From: Lingula anatina
Taxonomy: Eukaryota > Brachiopoda > Lingulata > Lingulida > Lingulidae
Assembly: GCF_001039355.2 (NCBI RefSeq)
Contig: NW_019773681.1
Location: 476,438 to 540,437 of the forward strand
Length of the DNA: 64,000 bases
Direction: 5' to 3'
Both the position numbers and the translations under genes were made by a program. The notes under the pieces are model-generated. The model was not told the DNA's origin and did not search any database. It saw only the letters and a program-made list of their open reading frames with translations. Below are positions 27,698 to 40,050 of this stretch, one piece after another (position 1 is the stretch's first letter; every line of letters begins with the position of its first letter).

Positions 27698-30165
27698 GTG
27701 AAAATTTTTTTCAGTGTAGACTGTGAAGACTTGACTTTAAATCAAGTAAAAAAAAACATGCTACTTTTGTTTCTGAATTTGCTTGAAATGCGTTCACGTG
27801 AATTAATGCCTTCAGGTAGCACAGTCTGTTCTGTGAAGAATGCGTACTTGTATGCACTTAGTAAAAACTCAACAACTGTTAACAGATAGTGCTGATGTAC
27901 TGATAGCCACTACACAATACTACATGAATTCTTGAAAGCCGATTTACTCTGTTGGGATTAGATAAATGAACAAATTACATGCATTTTTAAAAGCATCTGT
28001 GCTTTGGGGTTTGATAGATTGCAGTGTGGAGAATAAAAAAGGAAACGTCTGTAATATTGTGTTAGGGAAAAAGGTACTTAGTTTCATTTACAATCAGTAT
28101 CTCTTGAGAAAGTTTTACAGTAGGCAATTTTTTTTCTCATCTTTGGATGCTATCTTGTACTCTGCAGTTATATAATTGTTCTCACTAAAAGCCAATAAGT
28201 TACAGTCTGTAGAGATCATTATTTTTTATCATTATTATTAATTTGCAGAACATATGCATGTAATACAAATGTGACGTTGAAAAAAGGAGAAATTGGTGCT
28301 ACTGTATCTACTCTCTAACCATTCTGTAGGTGAAGTTTCTAATCATTTGGCAAATAGGAGAAGTAATAATGACTGTGAATGGTTCTGACTACTACTTCTC
28401 TTTCCCACCTCTCTCGATCTCTCTCTCTGACAGTTTCTGCAACTCTGCTCCGTGGTTTAATTAAATCACTAAACATAATTTGATTAAACATAGTTTAGGG
28501 ACATAACTATGCGGATATCACGTGATTGCGTCCCTTTGACGAAGGATCGAAACATCATGACTCACACGCAGGGAAAACACATTAAAATCTCCTCAAAAAC
28601 AGTTTACTATTTTTGCCATCATTACACAAGAGACGAATGAAAAAAAAACTATTTCACCAAAGGTGAGTGATATAGGTGAGTGAGTCAGTGGCTTGGAGTG
28701 ACCATGTCTAGTCATCACCCTCTTGTGAAGAAATCCAATCAGTTCAGTTATGGGTCTGAAGCGAATCCGGTGCATTAAGGACACATTAGATCAATGGCTT
28801 ATAATTTGCTGTATAACTCACAGGATTTGTGAATCATTTGGATAATATTGTAGCTTCCACTTGAGCATGATGGAAAAAAAGGAACTATTCATCTGGAACT
28901 GTATTGCGAGTATGGTTCCCAAAAGTTAAATATTTGTCTAAAACTGTTTGTATTCTGATTCTGTAAAAAAAAAAAACAATGAACTATTTGTCTGAAACTG
29001 CCTATTGGTATATTTTGAGTCTAATTTTAAAAAGAATTATACCAAGTATGATTAAAAAAAAAAAAGATCATTCATCTGAAACTGCCTCTACTCAAAGGCC
29101 AGTGACTCACAGGTTATTACTGCCCATATCCAAAACAACCAGTAAAAACCAGTCATCTTGCTCTGAGTCTACTTAAACTCGTTTTCCAAGTCCCCAGAGT
29201 GGCCGTGTTTATCTCCAGAGTGGCCATGAAAAACGTGATGCTGTTGGTAATTATTCACGTTCAAAGATCCCACAATGGATGTTGTATGTGTTAATGAAAT
29301 GGCTAATGCGTAACAGCAGCAGTTTTTTCTGAACTTCACTTGGAGGAAGATTTGGGCAGAAAGTACACAATGACTTTTGCCACAGTTCACAACCATCAGT
29401 GAAAGGTTCTATTCTCAGCGGACTTTGAGCTAGTCATTTGGCTTTGCATTTTCTGTTTTCTTTTTTTTTTTTAATGTGAAATGGACAATTTATGGCACAA
29501 TATTGATGGAACTGGATGACAGTACAAGATGTTCAATTGAAAAGCATTCCCGAGCGGATTCGTGTCTGTTAAATGGGTTTTTTGTTCCAATAATCTCTTT
29601 GTGTGAAAGGTGCGCAGTACTTTTGACTTTGTCTGTCTACTTTTCATTCTGAAACTGACTTTTTGTACGTCTACAAGAAATTAAGTTCGTTCTGCAACTG
29701 ATTTCTTTTGTGGTCAGCAACGTAAATCGTGTCTAGAAGGCTCTTTGGCGTTGTGAGCCAGGAAATGGTGGAAATGCTGTTGGGGATTCATGTGTGCTTC
29801 TTTTACAAAATCGAGCGGATCCAAGCATTTTTTTCTCTAACAGACTTCCAAATTGTAATGTACTAATAGACTGTCAAGTTATGTAATGGAAGCCTGTCGA
29901 CAGAATCTAGGATAATTTTGACCTCTTCCAGAAGATAGTGGAAGATGATGCATTTCCGAAGCCTGCAAAATGGCAGTCGCCCGTTCACTTCTCTTCCATA
30001 ACACCTGCGAATCTTCTCTTAATCACATTGTTTATAGCTCCATAGAGAATGATACGATATTCATCCAAGGCAGCCATAGGAGAGTATTGATCTTGGAAGA
30101 TGTAATTAGGCTTGGTCCATAGATAATTTAATGAATGAAAAACAAAGCAGAGTTTTCAAACTTAA

Positions 30166-30386
30166 ACTGCGTTCCCACAGATTTAGATCGATCCATCTGG
30201 ATCAGCCTAACTCCCTGTCCCAGGGTTCACGTTAATTTGCTGTCAGCCGAGCGTGCACGAAAGTTAATTACCCCCTTACAGCTTTTAGTAGGCGGGACAG
30301 ACATTTAAGCCGGCTAATCTGACAGTAATCTAGTGAGACTCCCCACCGGGATAGATCAATCTAAAAATATGTGGGAATGCAGTCTT
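30166..30386 (-). mobile_element. Foldback element family F1, copy 5
   Basis: Starts ctgcgttcccacagattta and ends gtgggaatgcagtc. It contains ttaattacccccttacagct and gacagtaatctagtgagact. The outer bases actgc/gcagt form part of the inverted tips. Confidence 0.85.
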
Positions 30387-30644
30387 ACTGGTTATATTTG
30401 CCTAGAGCCTGTTAACTTTGTCTTTGGGTTAGTAGACAATGGAGAGAGAGAGATGCCAAATAGTTCCGCGAGAACTGAATTTTAAAAAAAATTAATTTGA
30501 TCGCTGAGGAAAGATAATGCTGTTTAGCTAGAGGTATTTGGCTGATTGGGGGATTAGCTGAAGTGGATAAAAGGTTTTCAAGCGTGTTGTCCAGAATGTC
30601 AGGTATTAAGTGAATTCCTGTGGGCAAAGGAAAGCTGTTGTAAC

Positions 30645-30958
30645 ATGAAAATCTGACTCCCAGAGTCAAAATTTCATAATGAAAATCTGACACTCCCCCC
30701 CCCCCATGAAATCTTGACTACCAAAGGGGCTAACTCTGACCCTGACCCTGACCCTCACCTGCAAACTACCAAAAAGTGCCAAGATAAAAGTCATATACTC
30801 AAATGAAATAAGATTTATGAAGTTTTATGTGGGGGTGGGGAGGGGGGGGTGTCAAAATTTCATGGGGGACGTCAAATTTTAATATGAAATTTTGACTTGG
30901 GAGTCAGATTTTCATAATGAAAGTCTGACTGGGGAGTCGCCTTTCAGGGGAGTCGGAT
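30645..30958. mobile_element. Inverted-repeat element with tctgactccc/gggagtcaga arms
   Basis: The left part has atgaaaatctgactccca and gtcaaaatttcat; the right part has atgaaattttgac and gggagtcagattttcat in inverse order. A C-run at about 30695 on the left pairs with G-runs on the right. No coding capacity. Foldback element or inverted duplication. Confidence 0.6.
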
Positions 30959-33077
30959 ATTTATGGTACACCTGCGCAAAATTTAGTCAGAGGTTGTTAG
31001 AGTGCACAGTAGCAGTTCCTTGGAACGTAAGAGTAGTATAACGGCCAACTCATTAAACTGATTGTGACTTGCCAAATTATTAGATTACAAGTACCAACAA
31101 ATAAAAAAAATTAATTCGAGGAAGGTATTTCTGCCATGTTCGTTCTATTGATCTTGGTGGCATTTGAGTGCTTTTACTAATTATCTTGGTCGCAAATAAT
31201 TATTTAGTAATGAGAAACAGAGGAAATTGATATTTATTCATTAGAGTAGGTTGTATACTTTCCTAGTGCTGGGTATAATGAGTGCATTTCAACTTAATGA
31301 GAAATGGGTAAATTTTTTTTTTATTTTATTATTATTTTTTTTTTGATTTTTGATTTTTATTTTTTTGAGACATTCAGAAAAATGCAATATATGACATGAC
31401 ACAAAACCAATCAACTTTTGAATCTGCAATTTTTAATACTGCTATGTCAGTATGTATCATAAATTTGTGAGTAATTAGAAAAATTAAATCTTGGTAAAAG
31501 TAGAATACTGGAAAGAGTGATTAAGGAAGTAGGAATTCCAGGTAATCACAGTGCCACCGTCACATTTCTTTGACTAGAAAATTGAAATAATAGAATTATC
31601 TGCTTTGAGTTAGGATATTGGAGTTACACATTAATTATAAGAGGACCAGGAAATATCGAAGACAAGATCAAGAATGAACTGATATGTTAACTGATATGTT
31701 ATTTATATCCGAGTTCAGATTAACGATACGAGGACCAGGAAACATGAAGGACAAGATTAAGAATGTACTGGTGTATTCTTTTAACATGAAGATACATCGC
31801 ATACTTGCAAGAGAAGTATTGTTCTCAGTTCATATGGTCGGTTGCACAAAACGACTATAGCCCTATAGTCTGTCTAAAGTTTTAGACCCAAAATGAAGTC
31901 TACTTCAGTTTGAGATGAATTTATTGTGGCACTAGTCCACATGAATAAGGTTCTAGTGGTGTGAAACAATGGCCATGCCTCCCATGTTGTAAATGTTGAA
32001 CAATATTTCATATTTAAATTGGACTACTACTGAATCAGGTTTATCTTGTAAAAGCAGAGAAAAAATTTGGTCTAAATTTTTGGACCAGTTTAGGAACAAC
32101 CATAGCTCATCAGTGAATTACAGGCCCCAAGGCAATTTATTTATGTGATTGATGACAAGACATCATAGAATAAGATGAAAATATCTATTTCAAAAATCGA
32201 CACAGATCTTTGACATACAAATCTTATCAGACGGAGACATGTGCTTCTTGGAATTTTTTTGGTGTATGATATCCTGAAACTGACCTATTATCTTAATAAA
32301 AAAAACCTTTAAGTTAATCGATTGAATATCCGATATAGCCCTTCCCTGGTCGGGTCAGCGACCTGTTTTCTATCGCTTGCCGCCAGTTCTCGAGCAAATA
32401 GCCTCCAGTCAACAGGCGGCCATGATTCTGCACCCTGCATCTTCATCATCTTGATAGGTAATTAGCTGAAGTAGCTGAGGTCGAGTGCATCCAAGGACTC
32501 ATTCACAGTGTGCTTGCTCGGATCGCTTGTGATACGATCTTATTGATCTATGCTCAGCGTTGATAGTGGTTATTGCAATTATAATTGAACTTGAATTGCA
32601 TGGATTATGTGCCGAGTTCCACAACTGTCGTTAAAATTGCTTTAAACTCTTGCCTGGGTTTTTATTGTGTCATGAAAGTTGATTTTGAACCAATTTAGAT
32701 ATGAATAATGTGAACTTGCCCTAGATAATCCTCAGATCCAGCTCACTTAGCATGTCATCTTTCTGGAAGATTAATCCATTATTCTCGAATTCCAACCAAG
32801 CATTTTAGATAATAGAGAAAACTACCATTGAAGACTATCATTCTTATTGAATGTTTTCAAACCTGTATCTGGATTGTTCCAAAGGAAGGGATTAGCTTAG
32901 GGTAATGAACGCCAAGATGACACGCTGTGCAACTGCCAGATTATCGGATTGCAATCGACATTGATGAGAGAAATTGATTCCAATTGGCATCAAAATATGT
33001 ATAGCATTGCAGAACTGCCAAGTACCAGCCGCTATTGGGTTATTACAAGGATTAGAGTTAGTATGAGGAAGAAATTA

Positions 33078-33334
33078 GGCTTCGTTCACATGCAATGTCT
33101 ATTTTCTAAATTCTATTTTCTATTCGCGCTATCTTATGATCACGGTCTGTGCACTGAATATCCCGTCGCGTAATTACTGGCAGCGCGAGCCAGTTACTTA
33201 TAGTAACTTATAGTAACTGGCTCGCGCTGCCAGTAATTACGCGGCGGGATATTCAGTGCACAGACCATGATCATAAGACATGCCGCAAATAGAAAATAGA
33301 ATTTAGAAAATAGACATTGCATGTGAACAAAGCC
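33078..33334. mobile_element. 257 bp near-perfect palindrome with TTA flanks (PIF/Harbinger-like MITE)
   Basis: The left arm starts ggcttcgttcacatgcaatg and the right arm ends cattgcatgtgaacaaagcc. The arms are about 120 bp each, differ at only a handful of positions, and leave a short central spacer at about 33206. TTA lies immediately outside both ends (33075-33077 and 33335-33337). A 3-bp TTA target duplication with GG...CC tips is typical of PIF/Harbinger elements; the superfamily is inferred. Confidence 0.85.
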
Positions 33335-33616
33335 TTAGACGTAAACTGTATTACTGTAAATCTATGACAAGTTGTCTTAACGAACAGCAGGGTGGTTCAA
33401 GACTACCAAGTGTAAAAAATCTTTGGTATGTTAAAGAAATAAGCTGAAAAACTGAACAACTGGAGGTCTATAACAAGATTTTTTTATAATGATTTTATCA
33501 TTAAAAGAAAGGGAATGACAAAATGTCATAATGGCTAACAGAGGGTTTCTGAACTGTCTAGTAAAACTCGCTGGTATCCAACAGAAATTAACTGTAAACT
33601 GAAGAATAGGCCACAC

Positions 33617-33697
33617 TGCAGTTCTGACAGTAGTGTTATGCCTTGCAGTTCTGACAGTAGTGTTATGCCTTGCAGTTCTGACAGTAGTGTTATGCCT
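33617..33697. repeat. 27 bp minisatellite, three perfect units
   Basis: tgcagttctgacagtagtgt followed by tatgcct, three times in register. Confidence 0.97.
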
Positions 33698-34339
33698 TAG
33701 ACTCTTAGTGCTTTTGGCAATAACACAAATTGTGGGAGGAATATTAAAGCCAAGATAGAAGAAAAAAAAGAACAAGTGCATCATTATCTGAACATTCCAG
33801 CCAGTCATATTTGTGGATTCTACCCAAGACTTTCCAAGAGCACAAGGTTTAAAAAAAGAAAACAGAAATATCACTCTACCTTACGCTGTTCAATACTGGT
33901 ATTTAAAATATTCAGTAGAAGGACCCATTAGCGGCTAACGGCACCAGCATCAAAAACGTCATTAGCAAAACAAAACAGCGCAATATGCAATATTCTGCAG
34001 TTTAGATTATCCCGAACCATAAAGAAGGCAGGACAATGGCAGTGATCAAACAATGGGTATTTATTGATGGGCCGTAAGCCTATTATATCAGATAATGATG
34101 TCATCAAAAGGAGATTTTTCTAGGGAAGTCAGTCGACTGGGGTAGTTGTCATTGTACTCCTGTAAGCTACACATTGTTGTTATTATCACGGATCGTTGGT
34201 TCACGCCAGGAAGTGATGAAAGCCAGGACAACAAATTGGTGATTACGGGAACACCGTGAAGGGATCGACATTGTCAATGTTCATAACTAAGATTGATTTT
34301 AAGTTTCCTTCCTGTATTGGAGCTGAGTGTGAGAAGGAA

Positions 34340-34580
34340 CCAAACAGCGTAACTTTCTGATACTATGCATGGAAGAAACAGCAGTGGCTTAAATTGAGAG
34401 TTATTACCGCTCCAAAAACTTCATCGTCTGCAATTAAGACGGCTTGATTAAGACATCGAAGAAGTGTAACTTTCTGGTGCTCTGCATGGAAGGAACAGCA
34501 GTGTCTTAAATTGAGAGTTATCATCGCTCCAAAAATTTTCAGCGTCTACCTGAAATTAAGACACCCTGATAGAGAAGACA
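34340..34580. repeat. 117 bp tandem duplication
   Basis: gtaactttctg at 34349 and 34466, both followed by atgcatggaa, aacagcagtg, cttaaattgagagttat and cgctccaaaaa. Confidence 0.85.
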
Positions 34581-34956
34581 TTAACGGGACTTCTGTACTG
34601 GTGTCTTAGTAGCCATTGTTTATAATTGGGGTGACAATACCTTTGAGTTGAGCTATTTCTTGAAGAGGTTAATGACTTATTGTAACTTGGATTTGCATTA
34701 ATGCAGCTAACAGAGTGCTTCACTGGATTACGATAGTGATTTTACACTGGCGGACCCCCATGGCAAACACTCATTATTAGGCGATGGTACCGCAGGGGAT
34801 TAAAGGGACCCAGACACGAGTTTCCAGATACGAGACAGTTAATGTTTCAGAATTATGAATGGCAAAGAGGCTATGCAGCATTACTATGTATAGTATAGGG
34901 ATGTGTATAGTGTATAATGTGATGTTTAATAGGATTGCTTCGAGCCAGAGATGCAA

Positions 34957-35826
34957 TTAAGTGTGTGTCCACGAGAAAACCAAACCAAATGTAGAAAATG
35001 CGGCAAGGTGGGGGTGAACGGATTTACATCATATTTGGTGTGTTTGAACCTTTATATGAACAATATCTGAGGCTACAATATTTCCTGAAAAAAATCCCTA
35101 CTTACAGAGATATGGCCAGTGACAATTTGGGGGTATTATCAACCAAAAATTCTTCTGAAAAACAGGGTTATATTGATTGGCCTTAAAGTTTATACAGGTG
35201 TCACTAAATGATTTAGTTTGGTGATATATTATAACCTAAAGATAGGGGATTAAAATGATATACACTTTTTTCACTCTCTTCGTTTCCATGGTAACAAACC
35301 AAGCGTTTTTCTCAGGCCTACAAACCACATGCTTTTAACACCCCCCTTCTATTTTTGACAATATCTTCATCTTCACAGGTCTTTGGGGTAAAGCGTGTTC
35401 AGGACTAACAGATAACTCATTATTCTATTTATACATGAAATCAAAACTTACTGCTGTTCTACAACTTGTCCGTTGTAACAGATAGAACATGACCTAATTT
35501 CTTCATTTTTCGTAAATATATCCGGACACATATATCGGTGCTCTCAACTTCAGCTATCTCTTTCAAGTCAACAAATGGTTTAAAACACTGTAAGTTGAAC
35601 TTTTTATTTTCATTTTACTTATTTTAATTTTTTTCTGGTTAAAACAAGCATCTAACACATTTTAAAATCATGTGAAACTAATGTACTAACGTCAGAACAA
35701 CACAACGTCATTATCCAACATGGCGGAAATTGCAGACTGTTTNGCCTCCATACAACAAATTTGGTTGAAATCCGCTGACCCCCACCTTGCCACCCTGGGC
35801 TGGTTCTCTCGTGGACAAGCTCTTAA
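34957..35826. mobile_element. ~870 bp element with inverted ends and TTAA flanks (non-autonomous transposon candidate)
   Basis: The left end ttaagtgtgtgtccacgaga is mirrored at the right end by tctcgtggacaagctcttaa. A second inverted pair lies inside: gcaaggtgggggtgaacgg at about 35003 and the inverse of gcaaggtgggggtcagcgg at about 35772. TTAA occurs at both outer edges, as for piggyBac-type insertions, but the tips do not start with the usual CC. The interior carries no recognisable protein. An N lies at 35743. Confidence 0.5.
35743..35743. other. Undetermined base
   Basis: A single N within the right part of the inverted-end element. Confidence 0.95.
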
Positions 35827-37482
35827 CTGGTGAATGGAAAAGGTAGCGTGTGGCCTCCGGAACTTTTGCGTAATAGAGAATGTTTTTTTTTTTACGCAGG
35901 TTTCCAAAGAAAATGTCATTTCCAGAAGCACTGTTTATTATTCGTAGGAATGCAAAGGTGTAGGTAGATCAATAAGGAATTTTATTCATCAAAGTGTCAT
36001 TGAGATCGAAAATCAAATTGTAGAGCCCAGTGTATTCCTGTATTAGAATCGGGATGTTCAATTGACTAGCTGCGTGAAGATTGATCTCCGGGTCTGAAGT
36101 CACCGTAGTCTCTGTATCAAGTGAAACAATTATCTCTCAAAGACAGAGAAAAAAAAAATGGCCTGGAGAACTCTGAAACCCATTTGTGATGGATTTTGAT
36201 AGAAAACTAAGATGAAACCTTCGAATGAAACATCGTAGGTTTGGATCGCACTGGGAGTCTGAAAAATCTGAAATCCTTTAGTTATAATGCAGTGTAGTAC
36301 ATCTGTAGGACAAGTCAAGGTTTGTTCAGACAAGACCAAATTGAGACTGAAAAGAACGGGCTGACACATGCTTTCAGATGAGCAAATTGGTAAAAGTGGT
36401 AATTTACAGCCTTTTGGTTTGTTTTTTGGAGTTTTGGTTTCAAAGTTTATCCGATTTTCGATCCAAAGTTGTTGTTTTTTTTTGTGTAACTACCCCTGAT
36501 TGTTATTGATTCACCGTATTAATGTAAATTCACATAGGAAAGCAATCTAAAAGCATGCAATTTATCATAAGTAAAATGACTCCGAGATTGGATGTGCTGT
36601 CTATTCAAAACTAATCATCATTTGATGCTGTACACTCTGTCTGTAACCTGATCATCTGATGACAAAAGTTTTGTCCTATTTTCGATCCGAAACAGTCCTA
36701 GTCTGAACAGATGTGAGTATGAAAAAAAAATTAGTTGAGCTAAGTGAAATTACACATGCAGGTTTAATGGAATTGGATTCACTTGCATCTCATCGCCCGT
36801 TCCTTTTGACAGAGTTCATGTAAGGCAAGAGCACAGGCGTGAAGACGGGTTTCTGGGAAAAGTTCTCTTTTTCTGAGAAGCCATGGACCATGCAGTGATG
36901 AGCTTAAATGAGTTTCACCTGATGGGGTCACCAATGGTCATCGGTGCGGCCATCCGTATGGCTATCACGAAGGATGATGGCTGCATGAGAGTTTATGTCT
37001 CTTGCCTTGGAGCGCTATTTCCTCAAGCTGTAAAAAAGGGAGAACAGTTTTTATATCATTCCTGGAAAAATGGAAATAAAATACGTGGGATTTAGTTTCA
37101 AAAGGTACCAGCACTGAAATGGTGTGAATATTGGCGTCAGTTTTCAGCGTGATTTCAATACACAAGTTTAAAGGAAGGCACAGTGAAATTAAACCGGCAG
37201 CTGCCAGACTGCTAGATTTTTTAATCTCTTCTCGATCAGTTACACACAATTGAAAATACAAATGGAACAGTGAAATCGAACCACTTACGGCAGGTGGGCA
37301 AGTGGGGAAATAAACAAGGAAGACTTTTTTTCTAAGGCCTTTCCTGGGACAAGAGATCCAAGTGCAGAATTTAATCATGGGCACAGTGTGATAGAACCAC
37401 TGGCAGTCAGACAGTAGGGATTGTTTTTACAAGACCTGTTAAGGACCTGAACTGTTAGGGACAAGCCTATAGTTTGATTGCC

Positions 37483-37559
37483 AGAGAGAGAGAGAGAGAG
37501 TGAGAGAGAGAGAGTGATGTTGCTGACATTCTATTTGGAACTAAATAAGCTAGCAAAAT

Positions 37560-37618
<59 letters not shown>

Positions 37619-37619
37619 A
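37483..37619. repeat. (GA)n and (GT)n-(GA)n microsatellites
   Basis: GA at 37483-37515, GT at 37560-37601, and GA to 37619. Confidence 0.95.
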
Positions 37620-37929
37620 AGAAGAAAATGAGAAAGAAATACCTTGCCGGAAACACGATCATAGCAATTACACCTTCCCTTCTTTATTCTATTACCTCTG
37701 GTTAACGAGCCAAGAGGGCAACAACCCAGACACTCTCAGCGGGACGCAGCCTGTAGCCCTAAGCCGTGTCCTATTGTCAGGACAAGGAAAAATATTAGCG
37801 AGGTCAAAGAGTTGAAAGTCATTCAGAACCTCTGAACCACAGAAGCCCCAGTGGATGAGGCGCAGATGGCAGTAGCGCGGTAATCTTGAAAAAGCTGACA
37901 AGGAAGCAGGGGATTTGGCTGTAAAAAAA

Positions 37930-38220
37930 AAAGGAAGGGGAGAAGTGATTAAGGGAAGAGAAGTTGATTACTGGTTGTATTGACAGCTCTGAAGAATGTG
38001 TGAGGAATTTTTTTTTTTTTCAATTTTCTTTGTGTCAGGGAGTTGAGAAGTTGAGAGATCTTGCTGTAAGATATGAAGGAAGGAGAGAAGTCGGTGAAAA
38101 GAGAGGGAGAAGTTGGTTACGGCATGGATATTGATAGTTCTGAATAATGTGGAAGAATTTTTTTTTTTCTTTTAATTTGTAACAATGATTTGAAAAATTG
38201 AGATCTTAGTGTGAGATAAA
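37930..38220. repeat. Degenerate ~148 bp tandem duplication
   Basis: gagaagt...gaagttgattactggttgtattgacagctctgaa at about 37940 resembles gagaagt...gaagttggttacggcatggatattgatagttctgaa at about 38090; both are followed by gaattttttttt. Confidence 0.6.
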
Positions 38221-38890
38221 AAAAAAAAGGGAAGTCACAAGGAAGACAGAAACTGTTGTTGGCACATGTACTGGCAGTTAAAAATAGTATTCAAGTTTGT
38301 TTTTTATTTTATTATTTCATTACACTTAAGATAGACATTTTTAATTTTATGTCTGTGCAAAGTCAGAGAGATGTCTCTGAAGACAGCCAACTGGTAATTT
38401 TGGAGAAAGAGTCGAGAATTCTTTCTTTGGGATAAAAAGAAAGGAAAGATCGAATTCATTAGAGAGACAAGCTGTTCATTGCAAAACAGCTCTGTATATA
38501 ATGTGCGAGAATATTTGGGGAAATTTGATATTGAAACGGTTGTTTTTTTAGAACAAACTTACCCCATGTTACATAGTCTTCAAATGACCTGGCAATTTAA
38601 ACAGGGGATCTTATTTCGGTCGAAGTCATAACTTGATGGGTATCACTCTTTCTGATGACAGAACTGAAAGGAAATAACAGTAATTGTGAACAGCTGCCAA
38701 AAAGAAAATGAAGACACCTTACATGAGAAATATTATGACTAAAGATGTTCCGTGGTTGGCGATAACAAGTTGATGGTCATGGTTACACTGGTAATTGTGA
38801 ATGATAATTCCAAGTGACTATATATATATGCCACTGGTTGGGTTGTCCATTCCCAAGGGAGGCGAGATCCTTTTAGGATTGAACAGGCCC

Positions 38891-39096
38891 ATAAAGACTA
38901 GGCATAAATTAAAGAGAACTGTAAAAACCAGGCATAAATTGAAGAGATTCTTAAGGACCAGGCATAAATTGAAGAGATTCTTATAAGAACCAGGCATAAA
39001 TTGAAGAAATCCATAAGGACCAGACATAAATTGAAGAGATCTGTAAAAACCAGTCATAAATTGTAGAAATCCATGAGGACCAGGCATAAATCGTAA
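38891..39096. repeat. ~30 bp minisatellite, seven units
   Basis: The core accaggcataaattgaagag recurs seven times with spacing of 29-34 bp and gradual decay towards both edges. Confidence 0.92.
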
Positions 39097-39849
39097 AGTT
39101 TTTGTATATTGAAGATATCCAGCTGTGAGACTTAACCTTTACCACAATGGTTATAGATGCAGTGACCATTTTGAGCTTTCTGCACACCAGTGGAGATTAT
39201 ATTGGCCAAACTTAGAGTGTAAGAGATCCCATAGGAGACAAAAAGCCAAAACCAATGTAGCGTTAATTTTAAAAATAATGCGAAGAGTTTGATCTGTTTA
39301 GTTTTTCATTTGCCAACATGATCTTCAAAGGCAATGGCATTAAGTTAACCAAAGGTTTTAAACAACAGACTAGTTGCGAGGTTGAAATAAAAGGATTGCC
39401 CAATGCAACAAAATCTGTGAACAAAGATTGTGTCTAATTCTGCGAGAGCAGTTGATTTTGAAAATGTTTTGCCAACTCGAGAACAGGAGTGCGTCCAGGA
39501 AATATATGTATATTTCATTAAGCAACCAGGAAATAGATGTAAAGCACCTCAAAGGGAGGTGTTGATTGAAAAATATCAATCTGTGATCAATTTTTGATGT
39601 CTAAATGGGCATAATTTAGAAGTTAATTGCTGAAGAGATATGTTTGATAGAAGCCTTTTGGTTCATTAATTTGCAATGCTTTTATAGAAAAATCCTTTAG
39701 ATCAGCTCATCAAATTGAAATGCACATTAAAAGAATATCCACCTGAACACATAAACACACATATATCTGATGGCATTTATTCATTGGCTAAATAAATCTT
39801 CGTCTTTTCACATATGCATATGTACAACACGTACACATAATGCACATGC

Positions 39850-40050
39850 ATGCACACACACTTACACACACATATACATACTTACACACACATATACACA
39901 CTTACACACACACATATACACACTTACACACATATACACACTTACACACACACATATACACACTTACACACATATACACACTTACACACACACATATACA
40001 CACTTACACACATATACACAATTGCACACATACACACACATACACATAAC
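39850..40050. repeat. CA/TA-rich array with three perfect 40 bp higher-order units
   Basis: 39901-39940, 39941-39980 and 39981-40020 are identical 40-mers starting cttacacacacacatataca. They are flanked by less regular CACTTACACACATATA units. Confidence 0.95.

Larger units (their letters stand above)
27698..33077. other. Non-coding stretch between mobile elements
   Basis: Besides the elements listed, a segment at about 31990-32060 weakly resembles the start of the 18.5 kb duplicated block (tttaa..tggactacta..ggtttatcttg), suggesting an older dispersed repeat. Confidence 0.5.

Noticed and set aside
28520-28580. tgacgaaggatcgaaacatc phrase similar to tails of some retroelements
   Set aside because: Too short, with no reverse transcriptase remnant beside it.
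33431-33874. 147-codon minus-strand frame with a threefold RTARHNTTV repeat
   Set aside because: The repeat is simply the 27 bp minisatellite (a multiple of three), and the rest is unrecognised.
36965-37384. 139-codon minus-strand frame
   Set aside because: No recognisable domain or conserved motif; probably chance.
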